Assembly: GCA_024279425.1 (NCBI GenBank)
Contig: JAJRRO010000032.1
Span: 62,001-126,000, forward strand
DNA: 64,000 bases
Direction: 5' to 3'
Source: Bacteroidota bacterium
GTDB lineage: Bacteria > Bacteroidota > Bacteroidia > Flavobacteriales > Flavobacteriaceae
The notes under the pieces are model-generated. The model ran no database searches. It saw only the letters and a program-made list of their open reading frames with translations, and had not been told where the DNA came from. The stretch's first letter is position 1, and each line of letters starts with the position of its first letter. The position numbers and the translations under genes were made by a program. This document shows positions 53,815 to 63,306 of the stretch, in pieces.

Positions 53815-54296
53815 TGGCCACAGCAAATAAGAACTTATCGGTCTACGATAAAACAATAATCCCAAACGCGAAAGATTTTCGGTTTGGGATTGTTGTTTCT
53901 GAATGGAATGATGAAATTACCGAAGGACTTTACAAAGGCGCTTTCGAAGCATTATTGGATTGTGGTGCACAAAAGGACCAAATTATTCGATGGGATGTTC
54001 CTGGAAGTTTTGAACTTACCTTTGGGGCAAAAAAAATGCTGACTACACAAAAGCTTGATGCTGTTATAGCTATTGGAAGCGTTATTCAGGGAGAAACCAA
54101 ACATTTTGATTTTGTCTGCAGTGCTACTGCCCAGGGCGTTAAGGATTTGAACGTTATATATGATACCCCGGTTATCTTTTGTGTACTTACCGACAACACA
54201 TTGCAACAGGCCCGGGAACGAAGTGGGGGGATTCACGGCAACAAAGGGACCGAAGCTGCGATAGCTGCTATAAAAATGGCCGCTTTGGGAAGATAA
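53814..54296 (+). CDS. ribH: 6,7-dimethyl-8-ribityllumazine synthase
   Basis: A 160-residue enzyme of riboflavin synthesis. Motifs are VVSEWNDEITEGLYKGA, DVPGSFELTFGAKKM, AIGSVIQGETKHFDFVC and FCVLTDNTLQQARERSGG with GNKGTEAAIAAI. It condenses a ribityl-pyrimidine with a four-carbon phosphate. One base overlap with the TPR gene. Confidence 0.97.
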   Translation: MATANKNLSVYDKTIIPNAKDFRFGIVVSEWNDEITEGLYKGAFEALLDCGAQKDQIIRWDVPGSFELTFGAKKMLTTQKLDAVIAIGSVIQGETKHFDFVCSATAQGVKDLNVIYDTPVIFCVLTDNTLQQARERSGGIHGNKGTEAAIAAIKMAALGR

Positions 54297-54420
54297 TGCT
54301 CTTGTTCCCTAGTATATCTTTAATGATTATCCCTTAAAAGTTCTGTTTATTAATATCTGTTAACAATTTTTGGCAATAGCTTTACGACATATTTTTCGAT
54401 TTTAAGTAACTTTGAGATTA

Positions 54421-54720
54421 ATGGGTATGTTGAGCAAAATAACGAAAATAGGCAAGAACAAAAAGTTCGAATATAAGCCCCGTTTCTATGATGATAAAGG
54501 GAAAGGCAACCCTTATAAAATGGAATCAAAATTCGATAAATTCCGTACTACCATCGACAACCCGAGGGGAATAAAAGGTAAATTGAATTCTGCTATGGAT
54601 GATATCAAGACCGAAGGTGATCGAGATTTAAAAATACGCATGATCATTATTTTGACTATCCTGGTTCTCATATTTCTATATATTATCGATTTTGACATCT
54701 CTATATTCATGAATCAGTAA
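54421..54720 (+). CDS. small membrane protein of unknown function
   Basis: A 99-residue protein: basic first half (KKFEYKPRFYDDKGKG), a helical linker and one C-terminal membrane segment (IRMIIILTILVLIFLYII). Homologues in Flavobacteria are often labelled as a riboflavin synthase beta subunit because of the neighbouring ribH, but there is no lumazine synthase sequence in it. It precedes mutL with one base overlap (TAATG). Function unknown. Confidence 0.75.
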   Translation: MGMLSKITKIGKNKKFEYKPRFYDDKGKGNPYKMESKFDKFRTTIDNPRGIKGKLNSAMDDIKTEGDRDLKIRMIIILTILVLIFLYIIDFDISIFMNQ

Positions 54721-56570
54721 TGGCAGATATCATAAAACTTTTGCCAGACCATGTTGCCAATCAAATTGCTGCGGGTGAGGTAGTGCAAAGACCCTCTTCT
54801 GTGGTCAAGGAACTGCTCGAAAATGCAATTGATGCTAGGGCGAAATGCATTAAACTTATCATTAAGGATGGCGGTAAAAGCCTTATCCAAATCGTTGATG
54901 ACGGCATTGGGATGAGTGCGACCGATGCCCGTTTGAGTTTTGAGCGCCATGCCACTTCAAAAATCCAAAAGGCCGAAGACCTCTTCAATCTGAGTACGAA
55001 AGGGTTTCGAGGAGAAGCGTTGGCTTCCATCGCGGCCATCGCACATGTAGAGATGCAAACAAAGGACGAGCAGGAAGAGATGGCTACCCATTTGAAAATT
55101 GAGGGTAGTGAAGTTATTCATCAAGAGATATGTGTTGCCCCAAAAGGAACTTCCTTGTCAGTCAAGAATCTTTTTTTTAATATTCCGGCCAGACGCAATT
55201 TCTTAAAGTCAAATCAAGTTGAACTGAGACATATTACAGATGAGTTTCATCGGGTAGCATTGGCCCATCCTAGCATTGCCTTTAATTTTTATAATAATGG
55301 GAGCGAGTTGTTCAACTTGCCTCAGACGAATCGACGACAACGTATAGTCCATATTTTTGGTATTAGGACCAACGAAAAATTAGTTCCCGTAGCAGAGGAC
55401 ACACAGGTTGTGAAAATCTCTGGTTACATCAATAAACCAGAATTTGCCAAAAAGAGTAGAGGTGAACAATTTTTCTTTGTAAATAATCGATTTATCAAAA
55501 GTCCGTATTTGCACCATGCCATTACATCGGCTTTTGAGGGTTTGGTAAAACCAGATTCCTATCCGGGATACTTTTTATATTTAGAGGTTGCCCCCAGTTC
55601 TATAGATATCAATATCCATCCCACAAAAACAGAGGTGAAGTTTGATGACGAACATACACTTTATGCCATTCTTAGATCTACGGTCAAGCATAGTCTAGGT
55701 CAGTTTAATGTGGTGCCGGCTTTGGATTTTGAACAGAACCAGAATCTAGAGACCCCTTATGATTATAAGAACAAAAGTGTTTTACAGCCAAAAGTAACCG
55801 TTGATAAGGGGTTTAACCCCTTTCAGGAAGTTTCCCAAAAACAAGTGGGAATCCCTGTCTTAAAAAAACAAAGTACAGAAGGTTGGGAGAATCTGTATGT
55901 TGGATTGGATTCAAAGGTTGGGAACGATGAAGGTTATAGCAGCATGCAATTTGAATCGGATACTATAACAGGTTCCATTTTTGAAGGACAGCAAGATCTT
56001 ACGGAAACCTTGGCAACCACCTTTCAGTTGAGGCGTAAATATATAGTTACCACTATAAAATCGGGAATGGTGGTGATTGACCAAAGTAGGGCCCACCAGA
56101 GGGTACTCTATGAGCAGTTTTTAAGGAATATTACCATAAATGAAGCTATTAGCCAGCAATTATTGTTTCCTATAACATTGCTCTTTTCAAAGACGGAAAT
56201 TGGGGTGCTTACAGAAATTAAGGAAAGTCTGGCGACCATAGGTTTTGTTTTTTCGGAAGTCGGTATTGAAGAAGTGAAAATTACGGGAGTGCCCATGATG
56301 GTCACAGAGAGTGAAGTGGCCCTGATTTTGGACCAGTTAATATCTGATTTTCAGTTGGAAACGATTGAAGATAGTTTTTCCCAAACAGATATATTGGCAA
56401 AGACCTTGGCGAAAACCTTAGCGGTAAAAACGGGAGAAGTATTGAACAATGCCTCGCAATTGGCTTTGGTCAATGATTTGTTTGCCTGCAAGGAGTCTAG
56501 GGTGAGCCCGTTTAGCAAGCCAATTTATATTACCATAAGTGAAAATGATATTGATAAAAAATTTATTTAA
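54720..56570 (+). CDS. mutL: DNA mismatch repair protein MutL
   Basis: A 616-residue protein. GHKL ATPase motifs ELLENAIDARA, VDDGIGM, TKGFRGEALASIA are near the N-terminus, and FFVNNRFIKSP and INIHPTKTEVKF mark the transducer region. The C-terminal dimerisation domain runs from about 430; the terminal CKESRVSPF keeps one conserved Cys. The DQHAxHER motif of the endonuclease form appears as DQSRAHQR, so the endonuclease site should be tested. It follows the small membrane protein and leads two rhomboids. Confidence 0.95.
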   Translation: MADIIKLLPDHVANQIAAGEVVQRPSSVVKELLENAIDARAKCIKLIIKDGGKSLIQIVDDGIGMSATDARLSFERHATSKIQKAEDLFNLSTKGFRGEALASIAAIAHVEMQTKDEQEEMATHLKIEGSEVIHQEICVAPKGTSLSVKNLFFNIPARRNFLKSNQVELRHITDEFHRVALAHPSIAFNFYNNGSELFNLPQTNRRQRIVHIFGIRTNEKLVPVAEDTQVVKISGYINKPEFAKKSRGEQFFFVNNRFIKSPYLHHAITSAFEGLVKPDSYPGYFLYLEVAPSSIDINIHPTKTEVKFDDEHTLYAILRSTVKHSLGQFNVVPALDFEQNQNLETPYDYKNKSVLQPKVTVDKGFNPFQEVSQKQVGIPVLKKQSTEGWENLYVGLDSKVGNDEGYSSMQFESDTITGSIFEGQQDLTETLATTFQLRRKYIVTTIKSGMVVIDQSRAHQRVLYEQFLRNITINEAISQQLLFPITLLFSKTEIGVLTEIKESLATIGFVFSEVGIEEVKITGVPMMVTESEVALILDQLISDFQLETIEDSFSQTDILAKTLAKTLAVKTGEVLNNASQLALVNDLFACKESRVSPFSKPIYITISENDIDKKFI

Positions 56571-57314
56571 ATGGGGAGATTAACTAAAGCAATAAAACAT
56601 TTACTGATAATTAATATACTATTCTTTGTTGCTACTGGCCTTTATGGCGATCAGATGTATGAATGGTTCTCATTATGGTTTCCAAAGAACGAAAATTTTG
56701 GTTTCTGGCAATTGGTTTCGCATATGTTCATGCACGGGGGATTGGGCCACATTGCCTTTAATATGTACGCACTTTGGGCTTTTGGCACGCCCCTTGAACG
56801 AATGTGGGGAAAGAATAAATTCTTGTTCTTTTATTTTTCGGCTGGCTTGGGTGCTGCAGTGATTCATTCGGGTGTTAACTATTATTATTTTAGTGAAGGG
56901 ATCAATGCTTTGGTCAATTCTGGTATGACCAAAAATGGGATTATGGAAATTATTTCCGGTGGACAATATAGTCCTGGATGGTATGATATAGTACCCAAAA
57001 ACACCATAGATAATTTTTTAAGTGCCTATAATACACCTGCGGTTGGTGCTTCAGGTGCCATTTACGGTATATTGGTGGCATTCGGAATGTCATACCCCAA
57101 TAGCGAACTTTTCTTGATATTTTTACCAATTCCTATAAAAGCAAAAATATTTATTCCGGTTTTAATTGCGTTAGATTTGTTTTCAGGGGTAACCGGTTAC
57201 GGAATTTTTGGACAGGGAATCGCCCATTTTGCCCACGTTGGAGGAGCAGTGGCCGGATTTATTATGATGTGGTATTGGAAAAAAAACCAATTCAACAATA
57301 AACGTTGGGATTGA
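56571..57314 (+). CDS. rhomboid intramembrane serine protease, copy 1
   Basis: A 247-residue polytopic protease with about six helices. The catalytic Ser is in GASGAIYGILVAFG and the His in IAHFAHVGGAVAGF; HMFMHGGLGHIAFNMY carries the oxyanion His/Asn. It cleaves transmembrane substrates. Begins right after mutL and ends 2 bp before the second rhomboid. Confidence 0.94.
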   Translation: MGRLTKAIKHLLIINILFFVATGLYGDQMYEWFSLWFPKNENFGFWQLVSHMFMHGGLGHIAFNMYALWAFGTPLERMWGKNKFLFFYFSAGLGAAVIHSGVNYYYFSEGINALVNSGMTKNGIMEIISGGQYSPGWYDIVPKNTIDNFLSAYNTPAVGASGAIYGILVAFGMSYPNSELFLIFLPIPIKAKIFIPVLIALDLFSGVTGYGIFGQGIAHFAHVGGAVAGFIMMWYWKKNQFNNKRWD

Positions 57315-57316
57315 GT

Positions 57317-58192
57317 ATGGTAACAGGAAATTTGAAATATCAGTATGCAAGATTGAATGTGGCGGAGAAGCTTATCGCCATCAACGTCTTGATTTTTATA
57401 GTCAACGGATTATTGACCTTTCTGTTGCGTACAGATGAGGACATCATTGTACAGTGGTTCCAGCTTCCCAAAAATTTTTTCGACTTTTTGACACAACCTT
57501 GGTCCATCCTTTCCTATTCTTTTTTTCATGGGGGATTGAGTCATATATTTTGGAATATGTTGGTATTGTATTTTGTTGGTCGTATATTTCTTAATCTTTT
57601 TGATGGCAAGCGATTCTTGAATGTCTACTTCCTTGGGGTTATTTCGGGTGGACTCTTTTTTATGGTCAGCTACAATATATTCCCTGCTTTCTTTGAGGTA
57701 AATGCTGCATTAATAGGTGCATCGGCAGGGGTAAGGGCCATATTGATTTTTATTTGTGCCTATATACCCAATCAAGAGGTGCGTTTAATATTCTTTAATA
57801 TAAAACTTTGGTATATCGGTGCCTTTGTTGTCTTATCAGATTTGATTCAGATTCCATACGGAATAAATGCAGGGGGGCAATTGGCCCATTTGGGTGGAGC
57901 ATTATTAGGGTATGTATACGCACGACAATTATTCAAAGGAAAAGATATCGGAGAAGGTTTTTCAAAACTTATGGACGGCATTGGCAATCTTTTTAAGCAT
58001 ACAGAGAAAAAGGCTCCTTTGAAAACAGTGTATCGTAAAAAGAAAAGGACGACAAATTCGAAGGTTGATTATAAAAAAGAAAGCCATCAGCGTAAAATTG
58101 ATACCATTCTTGATAAGATAAGCAAGTCTGGCTATGAAAGCCTTTCAAAAGAGGAAAAGGATTTTTTATTCAAAGCAGGTAAAGATAATTGA
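57317..58192 (+). CDS. rhomboid intramembrane serine protease, copy 2
   Basis: A 291-residue relative of the previous gene. Active Ser lies in IGASAGVRAILIFI, His in GGQLAHLGGALLGY, and SFFHGGLSHIFWNMLVLY holds the oxyanion residues. The Arg in SAGVRA replaces a small or hydrophobic residue usually found there. A basic C-terminal tail of about 70 residues after the last helix looks cytoplasmic. Tandem rhomboids with different loops suggest different substrates. Confidence 0.92.
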   Translation: MVTGNLKYQYARLNVAEKLIAINVLIFIVNGLLTFLLRTDEDIIVQWFQLPKNFFDFLTQPWSILSYSFFHGGLSHIFWNMLVLYFVGRIFLNLFDGKRFLNVYFLGVISGGLFFMVSYNIFPAFFEVNAALIGASAGVRAILIFICAYIPNQEVRLIFFNIKLWYIGAFVVLSDLIQIPYGINAGGQLAHLGGALLGYVYARQLFKGKDIGEGFSKLMDGIGNLFKHTEKKAPLKTVYRKKKRTTNSKVDYKKESHQRKIDTILDKISKSGYESLSKEEKDFLFKAGKDN

Positions 58193-58196
58193 TTAA

Positions 58197-59213
58197 ATGG
58201 TAAAACTAGGTTTATTCAGTAAGCTGGTTTATATTTTAAATGTAGTCTTTGCTTTTACATTGCTACTTGCCTGTTTGGCCCCTTTTATTACCTGGAAGCT
58301 GTTTTCATTTTTATCATTCTTAAGTTTGATAATTCCCTATTTAGTAATGATAAATATTCTGTTTTTTGGATATTGGTCATTTCGAAGAAAAAAACACTTC
58401 CTAATCTCTCTTTTCGTTCTACTTCTAGGGTATTTGACCCAAGGTACATTTGCGAAGGTCTTTGGCTCTAATGATGAGATTAGAGATGGTGAGATTAGTT
58501 TATTGACATTTAACTCTCATAGCTCGCATGGTGTTAGATGGTCCAGAAGTCCAACTTTTAATAAAGAAATTGCAGATTTTATTACAAATCAAAACCCTGA
58601 TATTATTTGCTTTCAGGAATTCAGTAAAACTATTGATAGAGAATTAAAGCAATATCGATTTAAATACCAAACTCAATTTTTTAGAGACAAAAGCAAACAA
58701 GCTATTTATTCGAAACATAAGATAATAGGGACAGGTTCTTTGGATTTCCCCAATAGCCCCAACAATGCTATTTATGCAGATGTTTTAATCAATGAGGATA
58801 CAGTTAGGGTGTACAATCTTCACTTGCAATCATTAAGGATAAGACTGGGTTCAATTAAAAGAGAGGATACACAGCGATTGTTGGGCAGATTGGATAGGTC
58901 TTTTCAAAAGCAGTTGGAGCAAGCTCTTATAGTTAGAAAACACAAAGATGAAGTTCCTTATAAATCTATCATTTGTGGAGATTTTAATAATACGCAATTT
59001 TCTAGAGTATATAATACCATTAAAGGCGATATGAAGGATTCCTTTCAAGAAATGGGATTCGGTTTTGGTAGTACTTATGATTTTAAGTTTTTGCCGTTTC
59101 GAATTGATTTTATTCTAGCGGATTCAGGAATCGAAATTAAATCCCATAAAAATTTCAACATTAAATTATCCGACCATACCCCGGTAATGGCTTCATTTCG
59201 ATTGAAGGATTAG
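58197..59213 (+). CDS. endonuclease/exonuclease/phosphatase-fold protein with N-terminal membrane anchor
   Basis: A 338-residue protein with three N-terminal hydrophobic segments (about residues 7-85) and then an EEP domain: LLTFNSHS, IICFQEFSK, CGDFNNTQFS and KLSDHTPVMASF. The catalytic Asn, Glu, Asp and His are present, so it may cut nucleic acid or phosphoester lipids outside the membrane. Its 3' end overlaps the convergent DUF6122 gene by 21 bp. Confidence 0.88.
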   Translation: MVKLGLFSKLVYILNVVFAFTLLLACLAPFITWKLFSFLSFLSLIIPYLVMINILFFGYWSFRRKKHFLISLFVLLLGYLTQGTFAKVFGSNDEIRDGEISLLTFNSHSSHGVRWSRSPTFNKEIADFITNQNPDIICFQEFSKTIDRELKQYRFKYQTQFFRDKSKQAIYSKHKIIGTGSLDFPNSPNNAIYADVLINEDTVRVYNLHLQSLRIRLGSIKREDTQRLLGRLDRSFQKQLEQALIVRKHKDEVPYKSIICGDFNNTQFSRVYNTIKGDMKDSFQEMGFGFGSTYDFKFLPFRIDFILADSGIEIKSHKNFNIKLSDHTPVMASFRLKD

Positions 59214-59516
59214 CATACCGCAATCTACCGTATCTGCCAAAATGTGGATTAGAAGGGCAATCCCAACAATTCGTGTTTTCCTGAAAGACAGGAACGCTAC
59301 ATAGAGGGCAATGGCCCAATAGCTATGCAATGGGTGAAAATCAATGCTGCAACGATTTGTGTCAAAAATAGGGCTCGCTAAAAAATGATCCACATCAATT
59401 AAAATCCCAGAAAGTAGAATTAGGGTTATTCTCATTCTATGCTCCTTGAAAAAATAAAAGCCAACTAGAATAGGTATGATAAAATGAATTCCATAATGAA
59501 CAAAAAACTTAAGCAT
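59193..59516 (-). CDS. DUF6122 small membrane protein
   Basis: A 107-residue hydrophobic protein with about three to four membrane segments; conserved polar residues include GILIDVDHFLASP and HPLHSYW and HILADTVDC, so Asp/His metal binding is possible. Its role is unknown. It overlaps WbqC's stop by 8 bp and its end overlaps the EEP gene. Confidence 0.78.
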   Translation of the reverse strand: MLKFFVHYGIHFIIPILVGFYFFKEHRMRITLILLSGILIDVDHFLASPIFDTNRCSIDFHPLHSYWAIALYVAFLSFRKTRIVGIALLIHILADTVDCGMLILQSK

Positions 59517-60141
59517 TTAGGAAGTTTGATTTTTGGTTTTTTAAGTATGACAATGCATTGGTGCCTTCATTGAATAATAGATCCAAAACACTGGTATTCT
59601 TTATAAAACCATTCCGTTCTTCAAATACCTGTGCATATTCTTCGAGACAGAAGTCAAGTTCGTTCTTGCACTGCACCAGTACTCTGGAATCCTTGAAATC
59701 CAACGTATGGGGCTCATATGATATGGTACGTTCTTTGGGCATTTCAATCTGAAGACAGTCACAAATGATTTCAATGGTTTTCAGATTGAAATCCATAAGA
59801 AAATCATGTTCCTTTTCAAATAGTGGTGCTATTTCATCTTCATAATACTCAAAAAATGGAGATGCCCTATAAGCCGTTTGAAGCGTGCGCCAGTGCTGTC
59901 TTTGCCAATGACACTCATTTTCGAGCCGTAGATCCTTGTATTTTTGTCTGCCCTGATGTCCACCTACATGCTTTATGGGGATATTGAGCATTTGTTTGCC
60001 TTGGTCGGTACTAATATAACAACGATTTCTATACGTCTGTTTCTGGTAATTATCCTCAACTTCCCAACAGATATCGTTGTTTGCCAAGACTGCAAAAGTT
60101 GCAATATTGGGAAAGTAAGTAGGGTGAAGGAGATGTTTCAC
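59509..60141 (-). CDS. WbqC-family protein
   Basis: A 210-residue cytoplasmic protein. WbqC features are HPTYFPNIATFAVL, YQKQTYRNRCYI and HWRTLQTAYRASPFFEYYED. Family members occur beside O-antigen or envelope genes and may aid synthesis of modified sugars; activity is not certain. The start is GTG at 60141; no ATG lies between the in-frame stop and it. Follows lepB by 9 bp. Confidence 0.87.
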   Translation of the reverse strand: MKHLLHPTYFPNIATFAVLANNDICWEVEDNYQKQTYRNRCYISTDQGKQMLNIPIKHVGGHQGRQKYKDLRLENECHWQRQHWRTLQTAYRASPFFEYYEDEIAPLFEKEHDFLMDFNLKTIEIICDCLQIEMPKERTISYEPHTLDFKDSRVLVQCKNELDFCLEEYAQVFEERNGFIKNTSVLDLLFNEGTNALSYLKNQKSNFLNA

Positions 60142-60150
60142 TTTGATGGA

Positions 60151-61854
60151 TTAACTTTTATTCTGTTTCCTTCTTTTTCTGAAGAAATCGAAAACAAACC
60201 AACCCGCCAAGACGATTAAAAAGTATTTAAAATACGAAACGGGTTCCCCATTTCCATGAACAGTTGTGAAAACCCGATCCCAGCGAATCTTCCAATTTCG
60301 CCAACCGTCTCTAAAGTTATCAATGCTCATCCAAATGAATATGGGAGTACCCACAATGTGATTTTCAGGAACAAAACCCCATGTTCTACTGTCTTCGGAA
60401 TGATCTCTATTGTCACCCATCATCCAATAATAGTCCTGCTTAAAAGTATAAGTATCTGTGACTTCACCATTGATACTGATCTGATTACCGGAAACCGAGA
60501 TTGAATTACTCTCGTAGTCCTTGATTATTTTTTTATAAATGGGTAATACTTTTAGATTCAAAGGCACCGTCTTTCCTTTTTCAGGTAGGTAAATCGGGCC
60601 AAAGTTATCATTGTTCCAGTGATATGCATTGTGCTGCGGGAAAATATTATAACCCGCTTGGTCTTGAGGTTTAATTACCTTTACCACAGAATCAATTGCA
60701 GCATTGTTCTGTAGCTTTTGGGCCAAATCTTCGGTTACGGTAAGCAATCGTTGTCTATCTGTCTGCTCTTTTAATGATAAACCAGCACTTCGGATTACTT
60801 TGGTAGGTATGCCCAGGTGATTGGTATAGAGTTCAATATTACCCGAGTTACCTCTTCGACTGCCCTCAAGGTACCTACTTATTTGATCAAATTGATTTTG
60901 GTTCAACTGCGAGGTGATATAGATTCTATTAAAATCCGTTATACCCAATTCTTTAAGTAATCTAGAGGAAACCCCTTTCTGGGCATAAGCCATATAATCA
61001 TATTGTGGCAAGGCACGATCCGGCAGAACGGTTTGTTTGCCATTAATATGTACATAACCATCAATTACTGCCAATGAATCGCCAGGTATCCCAACACAAC
61101 GTTTAACATAATTCGATTTTTTATCTATGGGTTTCTTAACACCTTTCTCTTTTTTGAAAAATATTCGAACGGTGTCTGCTGGCCAACTGAACACCACTAT
61201 TTCATTTCTTTTTATTTTTTTGAAACCAGGTAATCTAAAATAAGGCAATTGCGGTTTGTTCAAATAGGATCGTATGCCCAAAACAGGTAAAGTATCATGA
61301 ACCATAGGTGCTGCAACAGTGGTCATAGGGGTTCTCGCCCCATAATGGAACTTACTAACGAATAAAAAATCACCCACTCTAAGGGTTTTTTCCAATGACC
61401 CTGTTGGTATTACATAAGGTTGTATAAAATAAGTATGTACCAATGTTGCCGCCACAACGGCAAATACTATGGAGCTTACCCATTCGCCCAATGCAGTTCT
61501 AGGGTGCAAACTTCGATCTTTAACATAGGAAACGTCTAAGGCATAATTTACATAATAGATATAAAACCCAAGTGTGAGCACTACCAGACAAGATTCTGAT
61601 TGTCGGTTCCTACCAAAGCTACGGATGGTTTCTACCCAGATCACCGGGAACATCAATAAGTTTATAATCGGGATAAAAAGCAATATCACCCACCATTTTG
61701 GGCGATTTATTATTTGCATTAAAATAATCGCATTATAAATAGGCACTGCCGCCTCCCATGCTTTTCTACCTGCCTTTACATACAATTTCCAAGTTCCTAA
61801 AAAATGGATGGCTTGAACAATCAAAATAAAAATAATCCACTGGGTACCGCTCAT
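60151..61854 (-). CDS. lepB: signal peptidase I, long form
   Basis: A 567-residue membrane protease. The first about 110 residues hold three extra hydrophobic segments (a DUF5684-like region); the catalytic Ser is in VIPTGSLEKTLRVGDFL near 150, the Lys in SNYVKRCVGIPGD, and a roughly 180-residue insertion separates them from GDNRDHSEDSRTWG near 480. It cleaves Sec and lipoprotein-independent signal peptides in the inner membrane. The insertion is common in Bacteroidota. It follows dapB. Confidence 0.93.
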   Translation of the reverse strand: MSGTQWIIFILIVQAIHFLGTWKLYVKAGRKAWEAAVPIYNAIILMQIINRPKWWVILLFIPIINLLMFPVIWVETIRSFGRNRQSESCLVVLTLGFYIYYVNYALDVSYVKDRSLHPRTALGEWVSSIVFAVVAATLVHTYFIQPYVIPTGSLEKTLRVGDFLFVSKFHYGARTPMTTVAAPMVHDTLPVLGIRSYLNKPQLPYFRLPGFKKIKRNEIVVFSWPADTVRIFFKKEKGVKKPIDKKSNYVKRCVGIPGDSLAVIDGYVHINGKQTVLPDRALPQYDYMAYAQKGVSSRLLKELGITDFNRIYITSQLNQNQFDQISRYLEGSRRGNSGNIELYTNHLGIPTKVIRSAGLSLKEQTDRQRLLTVTEDLAQKLQNNAAIDSVVKVIKPQDQAGYNIFPQHNAYHWNNDNFGPIYLPEKGKTVPLNLKVLPIYKKIIKDYESNSISVSGNQISINGEVTDTYTFKQDYYWMMGDNRDHSEDSRTWGFVPENHIVGTPIFIWMSIDNFRDGWRNWKIRWDRVFTTVHGNGEPVSYFKYFLIVLAGWFVFDFFRKRRKQNKS

Positions 61855-61952
61855 GAAATTTTATTATTTATGGTTATTTGAACCACTTGTTTTGAAACTT
61901 ACACTCATATGCATTGCAAATAAGTACTTTTATTGGTGTTTTATGGTATTTG

Positions 61953-62654
61953 TTAACCAAGGTTTAACACATCCTTCATTGAAAAGACCCCAGTTTTACC
62001 AGTTATCCACTCTGCTGCTATAACTGCTCCGAGGGCGAAACCTTTACGGTTATGGGCGGTATGCTTGATTTCGATACTATCAACGATACTCTCATAGTCC
62101 ACCTTATGGGTTCCAGGAACATCACCTACCCTTTTGGAGATAATTGGTAGTTCATTTTCATCGGCTTTATCCAGTTTCCAACCTTTATATCTAGAGTTTT
62201 CAATGATGCCATCTGCCAAGGTAATAGCTGTCCCACTAGGGGCATCCAGTTTTTGGACATGATGGATTTCCTCCAAACTAACTTTATATTGCTCCAAGTT
62301 TTTCATCATTTTGGCTAAATATACGTTCAATTCAAAAAACACGTTCACACTCAAACTATAATTGGACGCATATATAAACGCCCCCTTATGATTGTTGCAT
62401 AATTCAACGGCCTCTTCATAATGGTCGAGCCAACCCGTTGTGCCTGAAATGATAGGGACGTTATTTTGGATGCATTGCCTTATGTTTCCGTAAGCGGCAC
62501 TTGGCATACTAAAATCAATGGCTACGTCCATCGTTGAGAAATCAATATCGGTTGTGTCAATATCGATTTTTGCTACAATCTGATGCCCCCTTTCAACGGC
62601 AAGTTGCTCAATCATCCTGCCCATTTTTCCGTATCCAAATAAAGCTATTTTCAT
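61953..62654 (-). CDS. dapB: 4-hydroxy-tetrahydrodipicolinate reductase
   Basis: A 233-residue enzyme of lysine/diaminopimelate synthesis. Motifs are ALFGYGKMGRMIE (NAD(P)H loop), SGTTGWLDHYEEAV and EIHHVQKLDAPSGTA, the latter with catalytic His and Lys. It is shorter than the E. coli enzyme, as in other Bacteroidota. Follows the DUF5683 gene by 4 bp and precedes lepB. Confidence 0.96.
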   Translation of the reverse strand: MKIALFGYGKMGRMIEQLAVERGHQIVAKIDIDTTDIDFSTMDVAIDFSMPSAAYGNIRQCIQNNVPIISGTTGWLDHYEEAVELCNNHKGAFIYASNYSLSVNVFFELNVYLAKMMKNLEQYKVSLEEIHHVQKLDAPSGTAITLADGIIENSRYKGWKLDKADENELPIISKRVGDVPGTHKVDYESIVDSIEIKHTAHNRKGFALGAVIAAEWITGKTGVFSMKDVLNLG

Positions 62655-62658
62655 TGCA

Positions 62659-63306
62659 CTAAAATTTTATCAAAAATGCCAACCCATAATTGGGATTGTT
62701 CGTGATTGGATCTAGATTAAAATAGGGTTGTATATCCATGCTCAAATTCTCATCTACATTAAATTGTCTTAAATGTGCATCCACATTGGCATCGATTATA
62801 TTAAGGGCGTACATGGCAATAGAAATCACCAAGGCCAAATCCCGATCTTTCTGAAAGCGCTCTTGCTGTTTTTCCAAATCATCCATATCTAAATCAGGTG
62901 CTGCACCAATCTCATTGTCACCGTTTATATCATAGAATTCATCATCAATAAAACCCGTCTGTCTTCTTTTAAAAGCTGTTCTGAAACGATCGTAAAGGTC
63001 TCCATTATAAGTATAGGAGTATACCCCTAATCCCAACACAGCATAAACGATGGGGACTTTCCAATAGCGTTTATTGTAGACTTGCCCAAGACCTGGTAAA
63101 ACGGCGGAATAAAACGCCGCTTTGCTCGGTGCTAAAGGATTAATGGCTTTTCGTTTTTTGAAAATAGAATCCTGAACAACAAAGCCCTCCTGTTTTAAAT
63201 CTGTCTGTAACGATTCTTTTACAGATGCCGGTGCGTCTTTTTCTTGTGCGGAACAGGCACAAATGAAAATAAAGGTTAAAAGAAATGTTGTCAAGGCTTT
63301 ATTCAC
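62659..63306 (-). CDS. DUF5683 exported protein
   Basis: A 215-residue protein with a signal peptide ending CACSAQ. The DUF5683 core has SAVLPGLGQVYNKRYWKVPIVY and a membrane segment, then a long loop and a second hydrophobic stretch near ALVISIAMYALNIIDA. Function unknown; it occurs after parB in Bacteroidota. The start is GTG at 63306 and lies inside parB (8-bp overlap). Confidence 0.86.
   Translation of the reverse strand: MNKALTTFLLTFIFICACSAQEKDAPASVKESLQTDLKQEGFVVQDSIFKKRKAINPLAPSKAAFYSAVLPGLGQVYNKRYWKVPIVYAVLGLGVYSYTYNGDLYDRFRTAFKRRQTGFIDDEFYDINGDNEIGAAPDLDMDDLEKQQERFQKDRDLALVISIAMYALNIIDANVDAHLRQFNVDENLSMDIQPYFNLDPITNNPNYGLAFLIKF

Noticed and set aside
54720-56570. MutL as a broken gene
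   Set aside because: The frame is uninterrupted with all N-terminal ATPase motifs.
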